A stretch of 64,000 bases of DNA, taken from the NCBI GenBank assembly GCA_030848705.1, contig CM061235.1, positions 139,507,228-139,571,227 of the forward strand. Reading direction: 5' to 3'. How positions within the stretch are numbered: the stretch's first letter is position 1; every line of letters begins with the position of its first letter. Below, piece after piece: positions 44,068-53,902 of the stretch. The notes below the pieces were generated by a model. That model saw nothing but the letters and a program-made list of their open reading frames with translations, had not been told where the DNA came from and searched no databases. This DNA is from Heracleum sosnowskyi. Its lineage: Eukaryota > Streptophyta > Magnoliopsida > Apiales > Apiaceae. Both the position numbers and the translations under genes were made by a program.

Positions 44068-44612
44068 TGTTAGATATAATTGCTGACGTTTGTTTATCAG
44101 TGTTTAAGCAACAGGTACTGACCAGAGTTTATCAGAAGCCGGTCAGAGTTTATTTAAAGTCTGACAGGGTGAAGAGTTTAAAGGAAGCCGGTCAGAGTTT
44201 ATTTAAAGTCTGACAGGGTGATAGTTGAATTAGCTGTCGGTGCTGAATTGAAGATTCTAGAAGCAATATATTCTGAAGATGGAAAGAAGCAGAATATATT
44301 GATACAGCTAAGGAAACAGAATAGAAGATAAGAAGCAATCCTTAATTGATATAACTTGTATAGCTAATTTGTAGGAATATCAATTAGATAAGGATTGTGT
44401 AACTGTGTACTATAAAAACACAGATAGGTTATCCCTAGAAGGGACGCGATTATTGAATTATTATTCTTGTAACCTAGAAGCTCTTTGTGATTCATTAACA
44501 TCATAAAGAGAGAAGCTGTTAATACGATTACAGTTTTATTGATTCATAAACAGTGTTCTTGATTATTGTTATTCTCATATATACTTGATTATATTGTGTA
44601 TTCGGCCTAACA
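44068..44612 (+). repeat. 3' LTR of element 3
   Basis: Matches 32632-33176 except for one base near position 48 (ACAGG here, ACATG there). Confidence 0.95.
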
Positions 44613-44617
44613 AGGTT

Positions 44618-44798
44618 ATCCCTAGAAGGGACGCGAACATTGAATATATTATTCTTGTAACCTAGTAGCTCTTTGTGATTCATTAACATCATAAAGAGAG
44701 AAACTGTGAATATAATTACAGTTTGTTGATTTATAAAAAGTGTTCTTGATTGTTATTCTCGTATACATACTTGATTATATTGTGTAAACGGCCTAACA
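44618..44798 (+). repeat. 3' LTR of element 2, second part
   Basis: 181 bp that complete the LTR interrupted at 32631. The two parts add to 545 bp, exactly the length of the 5' LTR, with two differences in this part. Confidence 0.95.
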
Positions 44799-44803
44799 AA
44801 GAA

Positions 44804-44957
44804 ATTAAGTAAATGGAGTCTGTAAGTTTTTAAAGTTTTCTGTTCTAAAGTTAAATATAAACTCTGTGATTTTATAAACACTGCATTTGTTATATGTTTT
44901 GACATCATCAATTATCTGTTAACTTGTACATTTTAGTATGAACAAGTTGGGGGAGAT
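44804..44957 (+). other. Resumed 3' end of element 1: ORF3 end and PPT
   Basis: The last codons of element 1's ORF3 (Ile-Lys-stop, 44804-44812) follow the AAGAA duplication. A short AAACTCTG-containing 3' leader and the PPT GGGGGAGAT at 44949-44957 follow. This stretch confirms that element 2 landed inside ORF3. Confidence 0.85.
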
Positions 44958-45453
44958 TGTTAGATATAATTGCTGATGTTTGTTTATCAGTGTTTAAAGT
45001 ACCAGGAAACTATCAGAGTTTAGCTGGAGGACCAGTCAGAGTTTGTTAAAGTCTGATGGTCAGAGTTTGCTTAGCAGTCGGTGTAAAAGTCAATGAAGAT
45101 TCTAGAAGCGATATTCTTTGAAGATGGAAAGAAGCAAAGAGATATCGAGATGGCTAAGGAAACGGAACAGAAGACAGAAGCAATTCTAAATTGATATTAA
45201 TTGTATAGCTGATTTATAGGAATATCAATTAGAAGATTGTACGTAGCTGTGTACTATATAAACACAGATAGGTTAACCCTAAAAGGGAAGCGAATACGTG
45301 AATTATCATTCTTGTAACCTAGCAGCTCTCTGTGATATTTTACATCACTGAGAGAGGAGTTTTTAATTCCATAAAGTTTATTGCTCATAAACAGTGTACT
45401 TATTGTTATTCTCATACATCTATTTGATTATATATTGTGTATTCGGCCTAACA
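44958..45453 (+). repeat. 3' LTR of element 1
   Basis: Matches 12665-13160 in length and differs at about six positions. It is followed by TATCT, the right copy of the target duplication. Confidence 0.95.
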
Positions 45454-45458
45454 TATCT

Positions 45459-45620
45459 TCCCTTCCAAAGCCATCACTTACTCTCACGTCGGAGGCGCCG
45501 CCAGGGTCCAAAGCCCCCTCCGGTGTTGTTTTGCAGACACCCAACGGCAGCAACACCGCATCCAGGCGTGGGGAACGGCTGGAAAGGGCTAGATCGGGAT
45601 TTGGAGTTATCAGTAAGAGC
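45459..45620 (+). mobile_element. Older LTR-like sequence, right part
   Basis: Continuation of 12290-12664 after element 1. It is G+C-rich, with TCTCACGTCGGAGG, CCCCCTCCGGTG and a CACCGCATCC stretch, and resembles the U5/leader of plant gypsy elements. It changes to A+T-rich DNA at about 45615 (AGAGCATCTCCAAT, a MITE-end-like word). Confidence 0.4.
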
Positions 45621-46595
45621 ATCTCCAATTTTGGTGACCTCTTAGTTAAAATTCGTAGTTGGCGCTTATATAATACTAGTACGTGCGTGTTTAGGATATC
45701 TTAAAAAAATTGACTTATACCTTAAAATGAATAAGTGTCGTGTAAGTGATAAGTGGATAAATTCTTATAAGATCTATTAGTGTTTGAATAAATTTACTTA
45801 TAAGTTAGTTACAAATTTGTTAATTTACATTTTAAAAATAATTATTAAATACAATGAGCTAAATACATGTATTTTAAATTAAAAAAACATTTAAAAACAC
45901 AAATGTAAAAATATGAAGTATTAAAAGACAAAGAAATCAAGCAATAAGTCAATAAGTTAAGGAAAATGTATGTTGTTACTAATATTCAACTTATGAATAT
46001 ATAAGTTATAAGTTGGTTTATAAGTTGAGTAGGCAAACATCCCTAATAAGCTCTTATGGGTTTATAAGTCATAAGATGACTTATTATGTGGTACCCAAAC
46101 AAAACCTATGTCCGTCCCCTCATTTCTTTATAATTATTTTCATTGTTTTGTACGCATTTTAAGGTTCGTATAAAAAATATACTTCCACAAAACATTAAAT
46201 TTTTATTCAAAAGAAAAAATAAATTAAAATAACATATAGAATTATACTTTATAAAAGATTTAAAATATGTGCCGAACCCTCGTCCCCCAATGTAAAAAAA
46301 TGAGGATGACGAAGAAAGTATTAATTATACATATTGTAAAAAGATTACCACCCCAAAGACACAAACTTGTTAACTATAATTTTATATATTCAAATTTGAT
46401 CCTCTATACTTGTTGAATTTATAGCCATTCTCTATATTTATCCATGTCACCTCCTGCCAAAAGATGGGAGAATTGCTCTAATAAAATTAACTAAAATAAT
46501 AATAATTTTTTTTAAATATAACTAATCATTATAATTAACCTAATTGGAGTACAATCTCTTATCGGTTCAACAAATTCAAACTAATCATTATTTAA
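45621..46595. other. A+T-rich intergenic DNA
   Basis: No gene seen. Words such as ACTTATAAG and TTATAAGT recur in both orientations between 45700 and 46085 and the stretch ends with GTGGTACCCAAACA. This could be a decayed MITE, but its left end is not clear. Confidence 0.4.
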
Positions 46596-46597
46596 TA

Positions 46598-46840
46598 CTC
46601 CATCCGTCCTACCAGGTTCTTAATATTTGGACGGAGGGCTCGACACACATTTTAAGACTTCTATTAAGTCTAGTTCCATAAATTTTTTTTAATTTTTTTT
46701 CTTCTAAATAAAAATTTAATGTTTAAATATTTATTTAAAAAGAATTTTTTTAAAAATAAGTTATGGAACTATATTTTATAGGAGTTTTGAAATAAGTGTC
46801 AAACAGAAAACCTATAAAGAAATGAGAGGAACGAACGAAG
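46598..46840. mobile_element. Stowaway-like MITE
   Basis: The left end CTCCATCCGTCC follows TA (46596-46597). The right end GGAACGAACGAAG is followed by TA (46841-46842). At 243 bp, non-coding and with internal inverted similarity (TAGTTCCATAA / TTATGGAACTA), it matches the Tc1/mariner-related Stowaway pattern with somewhat decayed ends. Confidence 0.75.
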
Positions 46841-47264
46841 TATTATTTTAACTAAGCATTATAAGTTTATAACTAGTACCCTTGGAGATCCTCTAAGAGC
46901 AAGTCCAATGCAATTCCAAAATTGGTGCTATTCAGGGACGAAGCCAGAACTTAAGTAGGAGGAGACCAATTTCAAATTTAAACGAAAATATTATAGTACA
47001 GTATTGATAAAATATATATATATATTATTAATAAAATACAAAAAAAAAGTGTCATAATCGATCATTAGTTGGGTTCTTAGGTCGAGATAAAATATATAAT
47101 TCTTCTTTTTGATTAAATTAAAATAGTAAAATTTTGATTTGTTTTTATAATTATTGATACAAAAAAATTATCTAGTGATATGTTTAATCATAATCTTTCA
47201 AATAGATACATTAATATTACAAATGAAGCTCATTTTATGAGTTTAATGAACCAATTTTACATTC

Positions 47265-48257
47265 TGATAAGTCGTTCTACCGTCAGACTCTACTTCCTTA
47301 GTATTATGCTGGAATAGATGCTTTTTTGGCTTGTTGGGCTCGTAATTCTTGTTTGGCTTTGTCGGCCTTGTTGAGCTTGTCAGACTTGTTGGGCTTTGTC
47401 GGACTTGTTGAGCTTTGTGGGTCTTGTTTGAACTTCGCCGGAATCGCCTCCAAACTCCCTGAAACGGAAATGCCCGCAAGGGGTTATGTCCCCGTAAGCA
47501 CCTCCGGCGTGAGAATAAGTATTCGGTGGACGGAAAACATAATACAAGTATATAAAGTGTATTAATTTCTAGAGAGAGAAAGTAGAGAGAAGGTAGAGCA
47601 AAACCTATCAGAATTTGAATATGGTGTGAGTGTAATGAATGTTGTGAACCCCTTGCATTGAAGTGACTAGGGGGTATATATAGGCTCATGTCATGTGCAA
47701 TTCACATGACTGAGTGTTCACGTGGGGGACAAGAGCTACAAATTAGGATCTTGATCAGGGGTCAATGTCAACCTTGTGTCAGTTGTATTTTGTCATGATG
47801 TTTGGACCATGTACTTGTGTCAGCTTTGTTGCAGGTGTTAGTAGCATTGTTTTACACATACTTTGTCTGTTGTACAACATGTTATGTCCACCCTTTGTGG
47901 GACTTGTAGACCTTGCAGGCTTCATGGACATTGTAGGTTTTGTTTATAACATGGGCTTGTCCTACACTGGCTTTGTCTTGCACATATCTTGTCCATTGTA
48001 CAACATGTCATGTTCAATCCTTGTGGGCTTTGCGGAACTTGCAGGCATTGTGGACCTTGTAGGCAATGCAGACATTGCATGCATTATTGGACCTTGCATG
48101 CATTGTTGGATCTTGTAAACATTGTTGGACCTTGCATGCAATGCGAGCTTATAAACATTGTTGGACCTTGTAGGCAATGTGGACCTTGTAGGCCTTGTTA
48201 TGGACTTGGGCTTAGTATTTGCTTATAAATTGGCCTTTTACAAATCATATACTATCA
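47265..48257 (-). repeat. 3' LTR of the repeat-filled element
   Basis: Its second half (47880-48200) is itself made of degenerate ~9-12-bp words such as GGACCTTGTAGGC and CATTGTTGGACCTTG. These give Cys/Val-rich spurious frames. Confidence 0.85.
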
Positions 48258-48389
48258 TTTGCCCCCCACTCCCTCATTCCTCTTTAGAGGTATGGGGGAG
48301 TAGTAAAAGATTTATGTAGGATTTGGGTAGGTTTTTCGTTTTAGAGGACAAGTAAAATACAAGAGGATCTTGTTGAACCGAAGGTGCTT

Positions 48390-49790
48390 TTGTTAAAAGT
48401 TTGATGCCGCCCAGTTAAGTTTGGATAGGTCCAAGTACTAAATTAGTAGTTGTCCGAGAGGACGAGGCGATCCGAGAGGGTCTTGTTGACCCGGGAAGGC
48501 CTTTGTAAAAAAAAATTGTTGCCCCCACTTAAGTTTGGATATGTGCAGAAGTAGGAGTTTTGTCCGACAGGACGAGTCAATCCGGGGAGACCTTGTTGAC
48601 CCGAGAGTGACTTTATAAAATAATTTGTTGCCCCTCACTTAAGTTTTGGATGGGTTCACGTACTTAAGTAGGAGTTTTGTCCGAGATAACAAGATAATCC
48701 GAGATAACCTTGTTGACCCGGGGGGCTTTTGCAAAAAATTTGTTGCCCCCACTTAAGTTTGGATAGGTCCAAAGACTTAAATAAGAGATTTATCCGAGAA
48801 GACAAGTTGATCCGAGAGGACCTTGTTGACCCGGGAGGGGCTTTAAAAAAAATTTGTTGCCCTACACTTAAGTTTGGATGGGTCCAAGGACTTAAGTATG
48901 AGCTTTGTCCGAGAGGACCTTGTTGACCCGAGAGGGCCTTTTTAAAAAAATAAATTTGTAGCCCCTACTTAAGTTTGGATAGGTCCAAGGACTTAAGTAG
49001 GAGTTTTTTCCGAGAGAACAAGATGATCCGAGAGGTTGACCCGGGGGCCTTTCTAAAAAAATTGTTTTCCCCTTCTTAAGTTTGGATATGTTCAAAGACT
49101 TAAGTAAGAGATTTGTCCGAGGGGACAAGTCGATCCGAAAGGACCTTATTGACCCGAGAGGGCTTTTATAAAAAAATTATTGCCCCCACTTAAGTTTGGA
49201 TAGGTCCAAGGACTTAAGTAGGAGCTTTGTCCGAGAGAGCAAGTCGATCTGAGAGGACCTTGTTGACGGGAGAGGGCCTTTGTAAAAATATTGTTGCCCT
49301 CCACTTAAGTTTGGATATGTGTAGGTAGTTAAGTATAAGTGTTGTTGACCCAGGAAGGTCTTTGTAAAAAAAATTGTTGTCCCATACTTAAGCTTGGATA
49401 GGTCCAAAGACTTAAGTAGGAGGTTTGTCCGAGATGACAAGTTGATCTGAGAGGACCTTGGTGACCAGTGAAGGCCTTTGTACGTAAAATAATTTGTTGC
49501 CCCATACTTAAGCTTGGATAGGTCCAAGGACTTAAGTAGGAGGTTTGTCTGAGAGGACATGTTGATCCGAGAGAACCTTATTGACCCGATAGGGTCTTTG
49601 TAGAAAGTTTGTTGCCTCCCACTTAAGCTTGGATAGGTCCAAAGATTTAAGTAGGAGTTGTCCGCGAGGACGATCCGATCCGAGAGGACCTTGATGACCC
49701 GAGAGGGCCTTTGTAAAAGTTTTGTTTCCCCGCTTACACTTGGATAGGTCCAAGGACTTAAGTAGGGATTTTATCGTAGCCTTGCATGTT
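48390..49790. repeat. Tandem array, about 13 units of ~110 bp
   Basis: The word ACTTAAGTTTGGATAGGTCC, or close variants, starts units near 48411, 48528, 48637, 48749, 48867, 48968, 49075, 49188, 49302, 49387, 49507, 49621 and 49734. Each unit also carries GTCCGAGAGGAC, GATCCGAGAGGACC, TTGTTGACCCGAGAGG and an A-run. Units differ by substitutions and by A-run length. There are no spacers of unique sequence, so this is a satellite-like array and not a CRISPR. Confidence 0.85.
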
Positions 49791-50640
49791 TTGCATACTT
49801 TTCGCATCTTGCACACCTTGCATGCTTTGCACACCATGAACACCTTGTAAACCTTGCATTCTTTGCACAATGCGTATCTTGAAAAGTTTAAGCAACATGG
49901 TTGAGACATATTTTTTATGATTTCTGTGTTGTGTGTAATTTTTGTATATTACAGAGCTTGTACACCTTGTATTTCTTGTATACCTAGTGCACCTTGCATA
50001 ACTTGCACTACTTTCATGCCTTGTATATCTTGTATACATTGTGCAACTTGTCGTATTTGTATCTGTGTACACCTTGCACTACTTGTAAATATTCCATGTA
50101 GTCTTGTCTTCATTCTAGAGATTATAAATATTGATAGTTAGTGCATTGACAATTAATGTTCTTTGTTGTTGTGGTGCTTCACGAGGTAATACATACTTAT
50201 ATGGATACTGACAGTTTTACTGCTTGTTAAGTGGGCCAGTCCATTCATGGCTCTAAGTCTTGCATACATATCATCATTTGCACACTCTGCGCACCTTGCA
50301 CACTTTGCATGCTTTGCACACTCTACGCACCTTGCATAGTTTAAGTTGTATGGTTACGTCTTGTTGTTTTTTATTTCTGTGTTTTTTGTAGCTTTCGTAT
50401 CTTACATACCTTGTACACCTTGCATGCTTTGCACGCTCTGCGTGCCTTGAATACTTTAAGTAGCACGACCTTTTTGTTTTTTATTTCTGTGTTTTGTGTA
50501 GTTTTCGTATATTACATAGCTTGTACACCTTGCATTTCTTATATGCCTTGTGTGCTTTGCATAATTAACATTACTTGCACGCCTTGTACATATTGATCAA
50601 CTTGCACTACTTGTATAACTTGTACTCAGTCCCGAGTACC
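49780..50640. repeat. Short-word (CTTGCA-type) degenerate repeat region
   Basis: Runs of CACCTTGCATGCTTTGCACA-type words recur at about 9-10-bp spacing, interrupted by two copies of a TTTTTATTTCTGTGTTTTGTGTAG-like segment (near 50370 and 50480). Both strands read as Cys/Thr/Tyr-rich frames, which is a product of the repeat and not evidence of a gene. Related words appear in the LTRs of the same element. Confidence 0.7.
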
Positions 50641-51095
50641 TTGGTTAACTTGAACATCTGTTTGGTTATTCATGTTCCTTAGATCTCTATAAACTATGCA
50701 AGGAGGATTGGGAGTTGAGTCAATGTTGGATATACAGACTCGAACATATTTGGGGTGACTAGGGTCACCAATTTCCGAGATGACAAATGGTTGTTATTGC
50801 GTCGAGCTTCACGTGACACGTCAGTTGCTGGAGAGTGAGGAGCATTAAGGGCTAAAATAGTATACGCATTACAGACCTATACGTAGTTGGGTGACTAGGG
50901 TCACCAATCTCCGAGATGACATGGGATTATTTCTGGATAAAACTTCACGTGATATGTCGCATGCTAGAGAATAGTTTACGATTGAACTTCTCCTTGACAT
51001 GGTAAGGATGTTTGCAGATGGGCTTGCCCTCAAATGAGCAGGCCAAATCAGATGCCGGTTGAGAGAGCGTGAGGTCCCCTCCTTCTAGCGTCAAA
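50640..51095. other. Leader end of the element, with an imperfect duplication
   Basis: GGGTGACTAGGGTCACC occurs near 50753 and 50890, each time followed by AAT(T/C)(T/C)CCGAGATGACA and, further on, TTCACGTGA. This marks a duplication of about 135 bp. GGTGAC/GTCACC can pair as a small hairpin. The last bases before the LTR (CCTTCTAGCGTCAAA) occupy the primer-site position on the minus strand. Confidence 0.55.
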
Positions 51096-52994
51096 TGATA
51101 AGTCGTTCTACCGTCGGGCTCTACTTCCTTAGTATTATGCTAGAATAGATGTTTGTTTGGCTTGTTGGACTCGTAATTCTTGTTCGGCTTTGTCGGCCTT
51201 GTTGAGCTTGTCAAACTTGTTGGGCTTTGTCGGGCTTGTTGAGCTTTGCGGGGCTTGTCTGAACTTCGCCGGAATCGCCTCCAAGCTCCCTGAAACAGAA
51301 ATGCCCGCGGGGGATTATGTTCCCGTAAGCACCTCCGGCGTGAGAATAAGTATCTGGTGGACGGAAAACATAATACAAGTATATAAATTGTATTAATTTC
51401 TAGAGAGAGAAAGTAGAGAGAAGGTAGAGCAAAACCTATCAGAATTTGAATGTGGTGTGAGTGTAATGAATGCTGTGAACTATGGGTGAGCAAAACCGGA
51501 TATCCGGTTTTTCGGATTTTGAAAAACCTATTTTGGTTCCGGATCCGGTTTAACCTGATATCCGGAATTCGGATATCCGTTTAAACCGGATCGAAAATCG
51601 GATAATCCGGATCCGAATTAATTAATTAAAATATATTTTAAGTTGTAAAAAAATAATAAATATTATTATATTTTGATAGGTTATCGTTAACTTTACAAAT
51701 TTTAAATTGATTAATAACATTTTAGACATCAAAATCTCATATATTAACATTTATAAATTTATTTTTTCCTAATTTTTATTTTAACCCATCAAATTATCAT
51801 TCATTTGTTTAATATGTATTTCTACATACTTTTTTAGAGATATTAATAGCACTTTCACTCTCGAATTTATTTTATTAAATGAAATAATAATATTAAACGA
51901 GAACACTCTTTCATTAACTTCGTTCTAAAATTTTATTAACTAAGATTACAAAGTTTTCACGTACAAATATATGGTATTGTGTTTATAAATGCGCACTCAA
52001 AAATTTCATGTGTATCATTTCGATTTTACACCTAAAATGTTTATAAACTCGATCAATGCACACAAACTTAGTAATTTATTAGTAATGATTTATTACTTAA
52101 TCTAATATATCATATGTTGAATTATTTGTCTTTAATATTATTTATTATATATATATAAATATATTATTTTTTAAGATATATTGAAAACCGGATCGAATCC
52201 GGATATCCAGTTTTATATAAAGTTGTGATCCAGATCTGAATCTGAATTTATAAAAAAATCTGGATCGGATATTCGGTCCGGTTTTTTCGGATCGGATATC
52301 CAAATTTCCGAATTTTAAAATCGGATTCTAGATCGGAAATTAGGATAATCCGGTTTTCGGATTTTTGTGCTCACCCCTATTGTGAACCTCTTGCATTGAA
52401 TTGACTAAGGGGTATATATAGGCTCATATCATGTGCAATTTACATGACTAAGTGTTCACGTGGGGGACAAGGGCTACAAATTAGGATCTTGGTCGGGGGT
52501 CAATGTCAACCTTGTGTCAGTTGCATTTTGTCATGATGTTTGGACCATGTGCTTGTGCCAGCTTTGTTGCAGGTGTTAGTAGCATTGTCTTACACATACT
52601 TTGTTTGTTGTACAACATATTATGTCCGGCCTTTGTGGGACTTGTAGACCTTGCAGACTTTGTGGACCTTGCAGACTTCATGAACATTGTAGGATTTGTT
52701 TATAACTTGGGTTTGTCCTACATTGGCTTTGTCTTGCACATATCTTGTCCATTGTACAACATGTCATATCCAATCCTTGTGGGCTTTGCGGAACTTGCAG
52801 GCATTGTGGACCTTGTAGGCAATGCAGACTTTGCATGCATTGTTGGATCTTGTAAACATTGTTGGACCTTGCATGCAATGCGAGCTTATAAACATTGTTG
52901 GACCTTGTAGGCAATGTGGACCTTGTAGGTCTTGTTATAGACTTGGGCTTGGTATTTGCTTATAAATTGGCCTTTTACAAATCATATACTATCA
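51096..52994 (-). repeat. 5' LTR of the repeat-filled element, carrying a MITE
   Basis: It aligns with 47265-48257 in two parts (51096-51480 and 52388-52994). Without the 899-bp MITE and its duplicated 8 bp the length is 992, against 993 for the other LTR. Confidence 0.85.
51481..52379. mobile_element. hAT-type MITE inside the LTR
   Basis: The ends TATGGGTGAGC and GCTCACCCCTA are inverted repeats with one mismatch. The 8-bp duplication is CTGTGAAC/TTGTGAAC (51473-51480, 52380-52387). The other LTR shows the unoccupied site. The 899-bp A+T-rich interior has many CCGGATATCCGG-type words near both ends and no transposase. TAGGGGTGAGC-type ends are common in plant hAT MITEs. Confidence 0.85.
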
Positions 52995-53473
52995 CATTCA
53001 ATTGGGGCAAAAAATATAAAATCATGGCATTATATAGTAAAAATAAAAAATATTATCAAGAAATATACTACATATAAGTTACATTAGGACAATTCTAGGG
53101 GGGCCGTGACCACCTTTGACTCTTGTGTAGCCTCGTTTCTGGTGCTATTGCTATAATTTGACACCAAATGCTAAAAATATCAACTTCATTGGAGTTCTAT
53201 ATTTGAATGCAAATGTGCATAAATGCATAGTTAGTGCCAAATTTGCATATGCATCTTGTCACATCATCAATTAACCATAAAAAAATGCAAGTTGGTGTAC
53301 TTTAAATTAAATTTGGGTGAGTTGGACAAAAAATTAGGTAGATATAAAATTATTTTCATGCTATATGCAACTAACATTGAAGTGCATGTTAGTATATTTT
53401 AGCACCAAAAATCATTTTTTGGTGTCATATTATAGCAATGTCTATAGCCATTTTGATCCACATTGGACTTGCT

Positions 53474-53902
53474 ATAGGGACAAATCCAACTGTGATCCAA
53501 AAATCCAAATTTGAGGTGGTTATCCCAAATTCTCCTTCAGTAATGATCCAAATTTGGATCAATGAACGGTGTTGATCCAAATTTAGATCAACACTATTCA
53601 CTGATCCAAATTTGGATCAGTTGACTTAATATTAAAATAATAATTTTGTTATTTGTATATTTTTAGTGTATAAGATTAAAAATTGATTTGCGGTTCTTTT
53701 AATTGTTTAATTAATAATATTATGTAATTAATAGTTAATAAAATTTAATTTTAGAATAAAACTTATAATATAATTTATGTATACAAATTGAATGTTGTTT
53801 ACTTATATTAAAAAAATCTTTAATTGAATTAATTCATTAAATATAATATAAATAATTAATAGTGATTAAATATTAAATTTAAAATTAAATAATCTGATAT
53901 AA
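53474..53902. other. Intergenic DNA with an 18-bp palindrome repeated
   Basis: TGATCCAAATTTGGATCA occurs at 53544-53561 and 53602-53619, and a one-mismatch version at 53573-53590. Similar words in inverted orientation lie at 56160-56260 on the other side of the Helitron-like block, so 53500-53900 and 56135-56275 may be the two halves of one older element. No gene seen. Confidence 0.5.

Larger units (their letters stand above)
32632..44612 (+). mobile_element. Copia element 3, innermost and youngest
   Basis: LTRs are 545 bp (32632-33176, 44068-44612), with one difference that I can see. The duplication AGGTT lies at 32627-32631 and 44613-44617. The full structure of 11,981 bp is LTR, PBS, gag, pol, spacer, ORF3, PPT, LTR. 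Gag and ORF3 are open; pol has one nonsense codon. It inserted into the 3' LTR of element 2, a member of the same family. Confidence 0.96.
23514..44798 (+). mobile_element. Copia element 2, inserted in ORF3 of element 1
   Basis: LTRs are 545 bp: 23514-24058, and a 3' LTR split into 32268-32631 and 44618-44798 by element 3. The duplication AAGAA lies at 23509-23513 and 44799-44803. I see three differences between the LTRs. Its own length is about 9.3 kb, shorter than its sisters because some 2.7 kb covering the 3' spacer and the first two thirds of ORF3 is gone. Gag and pol frames are open throughout, making this the copy most likely to have supplied enzymes recently. It inserted within the last codons of element 1's ORF3. 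Confidence 0.95.
12665..45453 (+). mobile_element. Copia (SIRE/Maximus-like) element 1, outermost
   Basis: LTRs of 496 bp (12665-13160, 44958-45453) differ at about six positions by eye. The 5-bp duplication TATCT lies at 12660-12664 and 45454-45458. The body runs 12665-23513 and, after the inserted elements 2 and 3, resumes at 44804. Its own length is about 11.5 kb: gag, pol, a long non-coding spacer, ORF3, PPT. Gag and pol are broken several times and ORF3 has one stop. The order protease-integrase-RT-RNase H defines Copia. A long gag and an extra 3' ORF after pol are typical of the SIRE/Maximus lineage. It is the oldest of the three by both nesting and LTR divergence. Confidence 0.95.
47265..52994 (-). 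mobile_element. Non-coding LTR retrotransposon with internal tandem repeats
   Basis: The LTRs are 47265-48257 (993 bp) and 51096-52994, the latter enlarged by a MITE. Both have TGATA...TATCA ends. The duplication CATTC lies at 47260-47264 and 52995-52999. A purine tract on the minus strand (plus 48258-48275, CCCCCCACTCCCTC) abuts the left LTR, so the element runs on the minus strand. The 2.8-kb interior has no retroelement protein and is filled by a ~110-bp tandem array and a short-word repeat region. The LTRs differ more than those of the other elements, so this is an old insertion. Confidence 0.85.
46933..53141. mobile_element. hAT-like non-autonomous transposon
   Basis: It starts CAGGGACGAAGCCAG and ends CCTCGTTTCTG, an imperfect inverted repeat. 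The exact 8-bp duplication GTGCTATT lies at 46925-46932 and 53142-53149, the size expected for hAT. Its own sequence is about 474 bp (46933-47264 and 53000-53141). No transposase is encoded. It is interrupted by the LTR element at 47265-52994. Confidence 0.75.
46896..53473. mobile_element. PIF-like MITE, outer shell of a four-layer nest
   Basis: AGCAAGTCCAATG (46898-46910) is the reverse complement of CATTGGACTTGCT (53461-53473). Inside, TTGCTATAATTTGACACCAAA (53148-53168) pairs with the block near 53419-53440 with one mismatch. The unoccupied element would be about 360 bp. A TWA-type duplication is not clean. The middle is filled by the hAT-like element described next. Confidence 0.65.

Noticed and set aside
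47765..48118. Cys/Val-rich frame, also at 52503-52910
   Set aside because: Lies in the two LTRs of the same element and is generated by degenerate 9-12-bp repeats; there are no other coding signs.
48390..49790. Possible CRISPR array
   Set aside because: The units are contiguous ~110-bp tandem repeats with no unique spacers, and the window is a plant nuclear genome.
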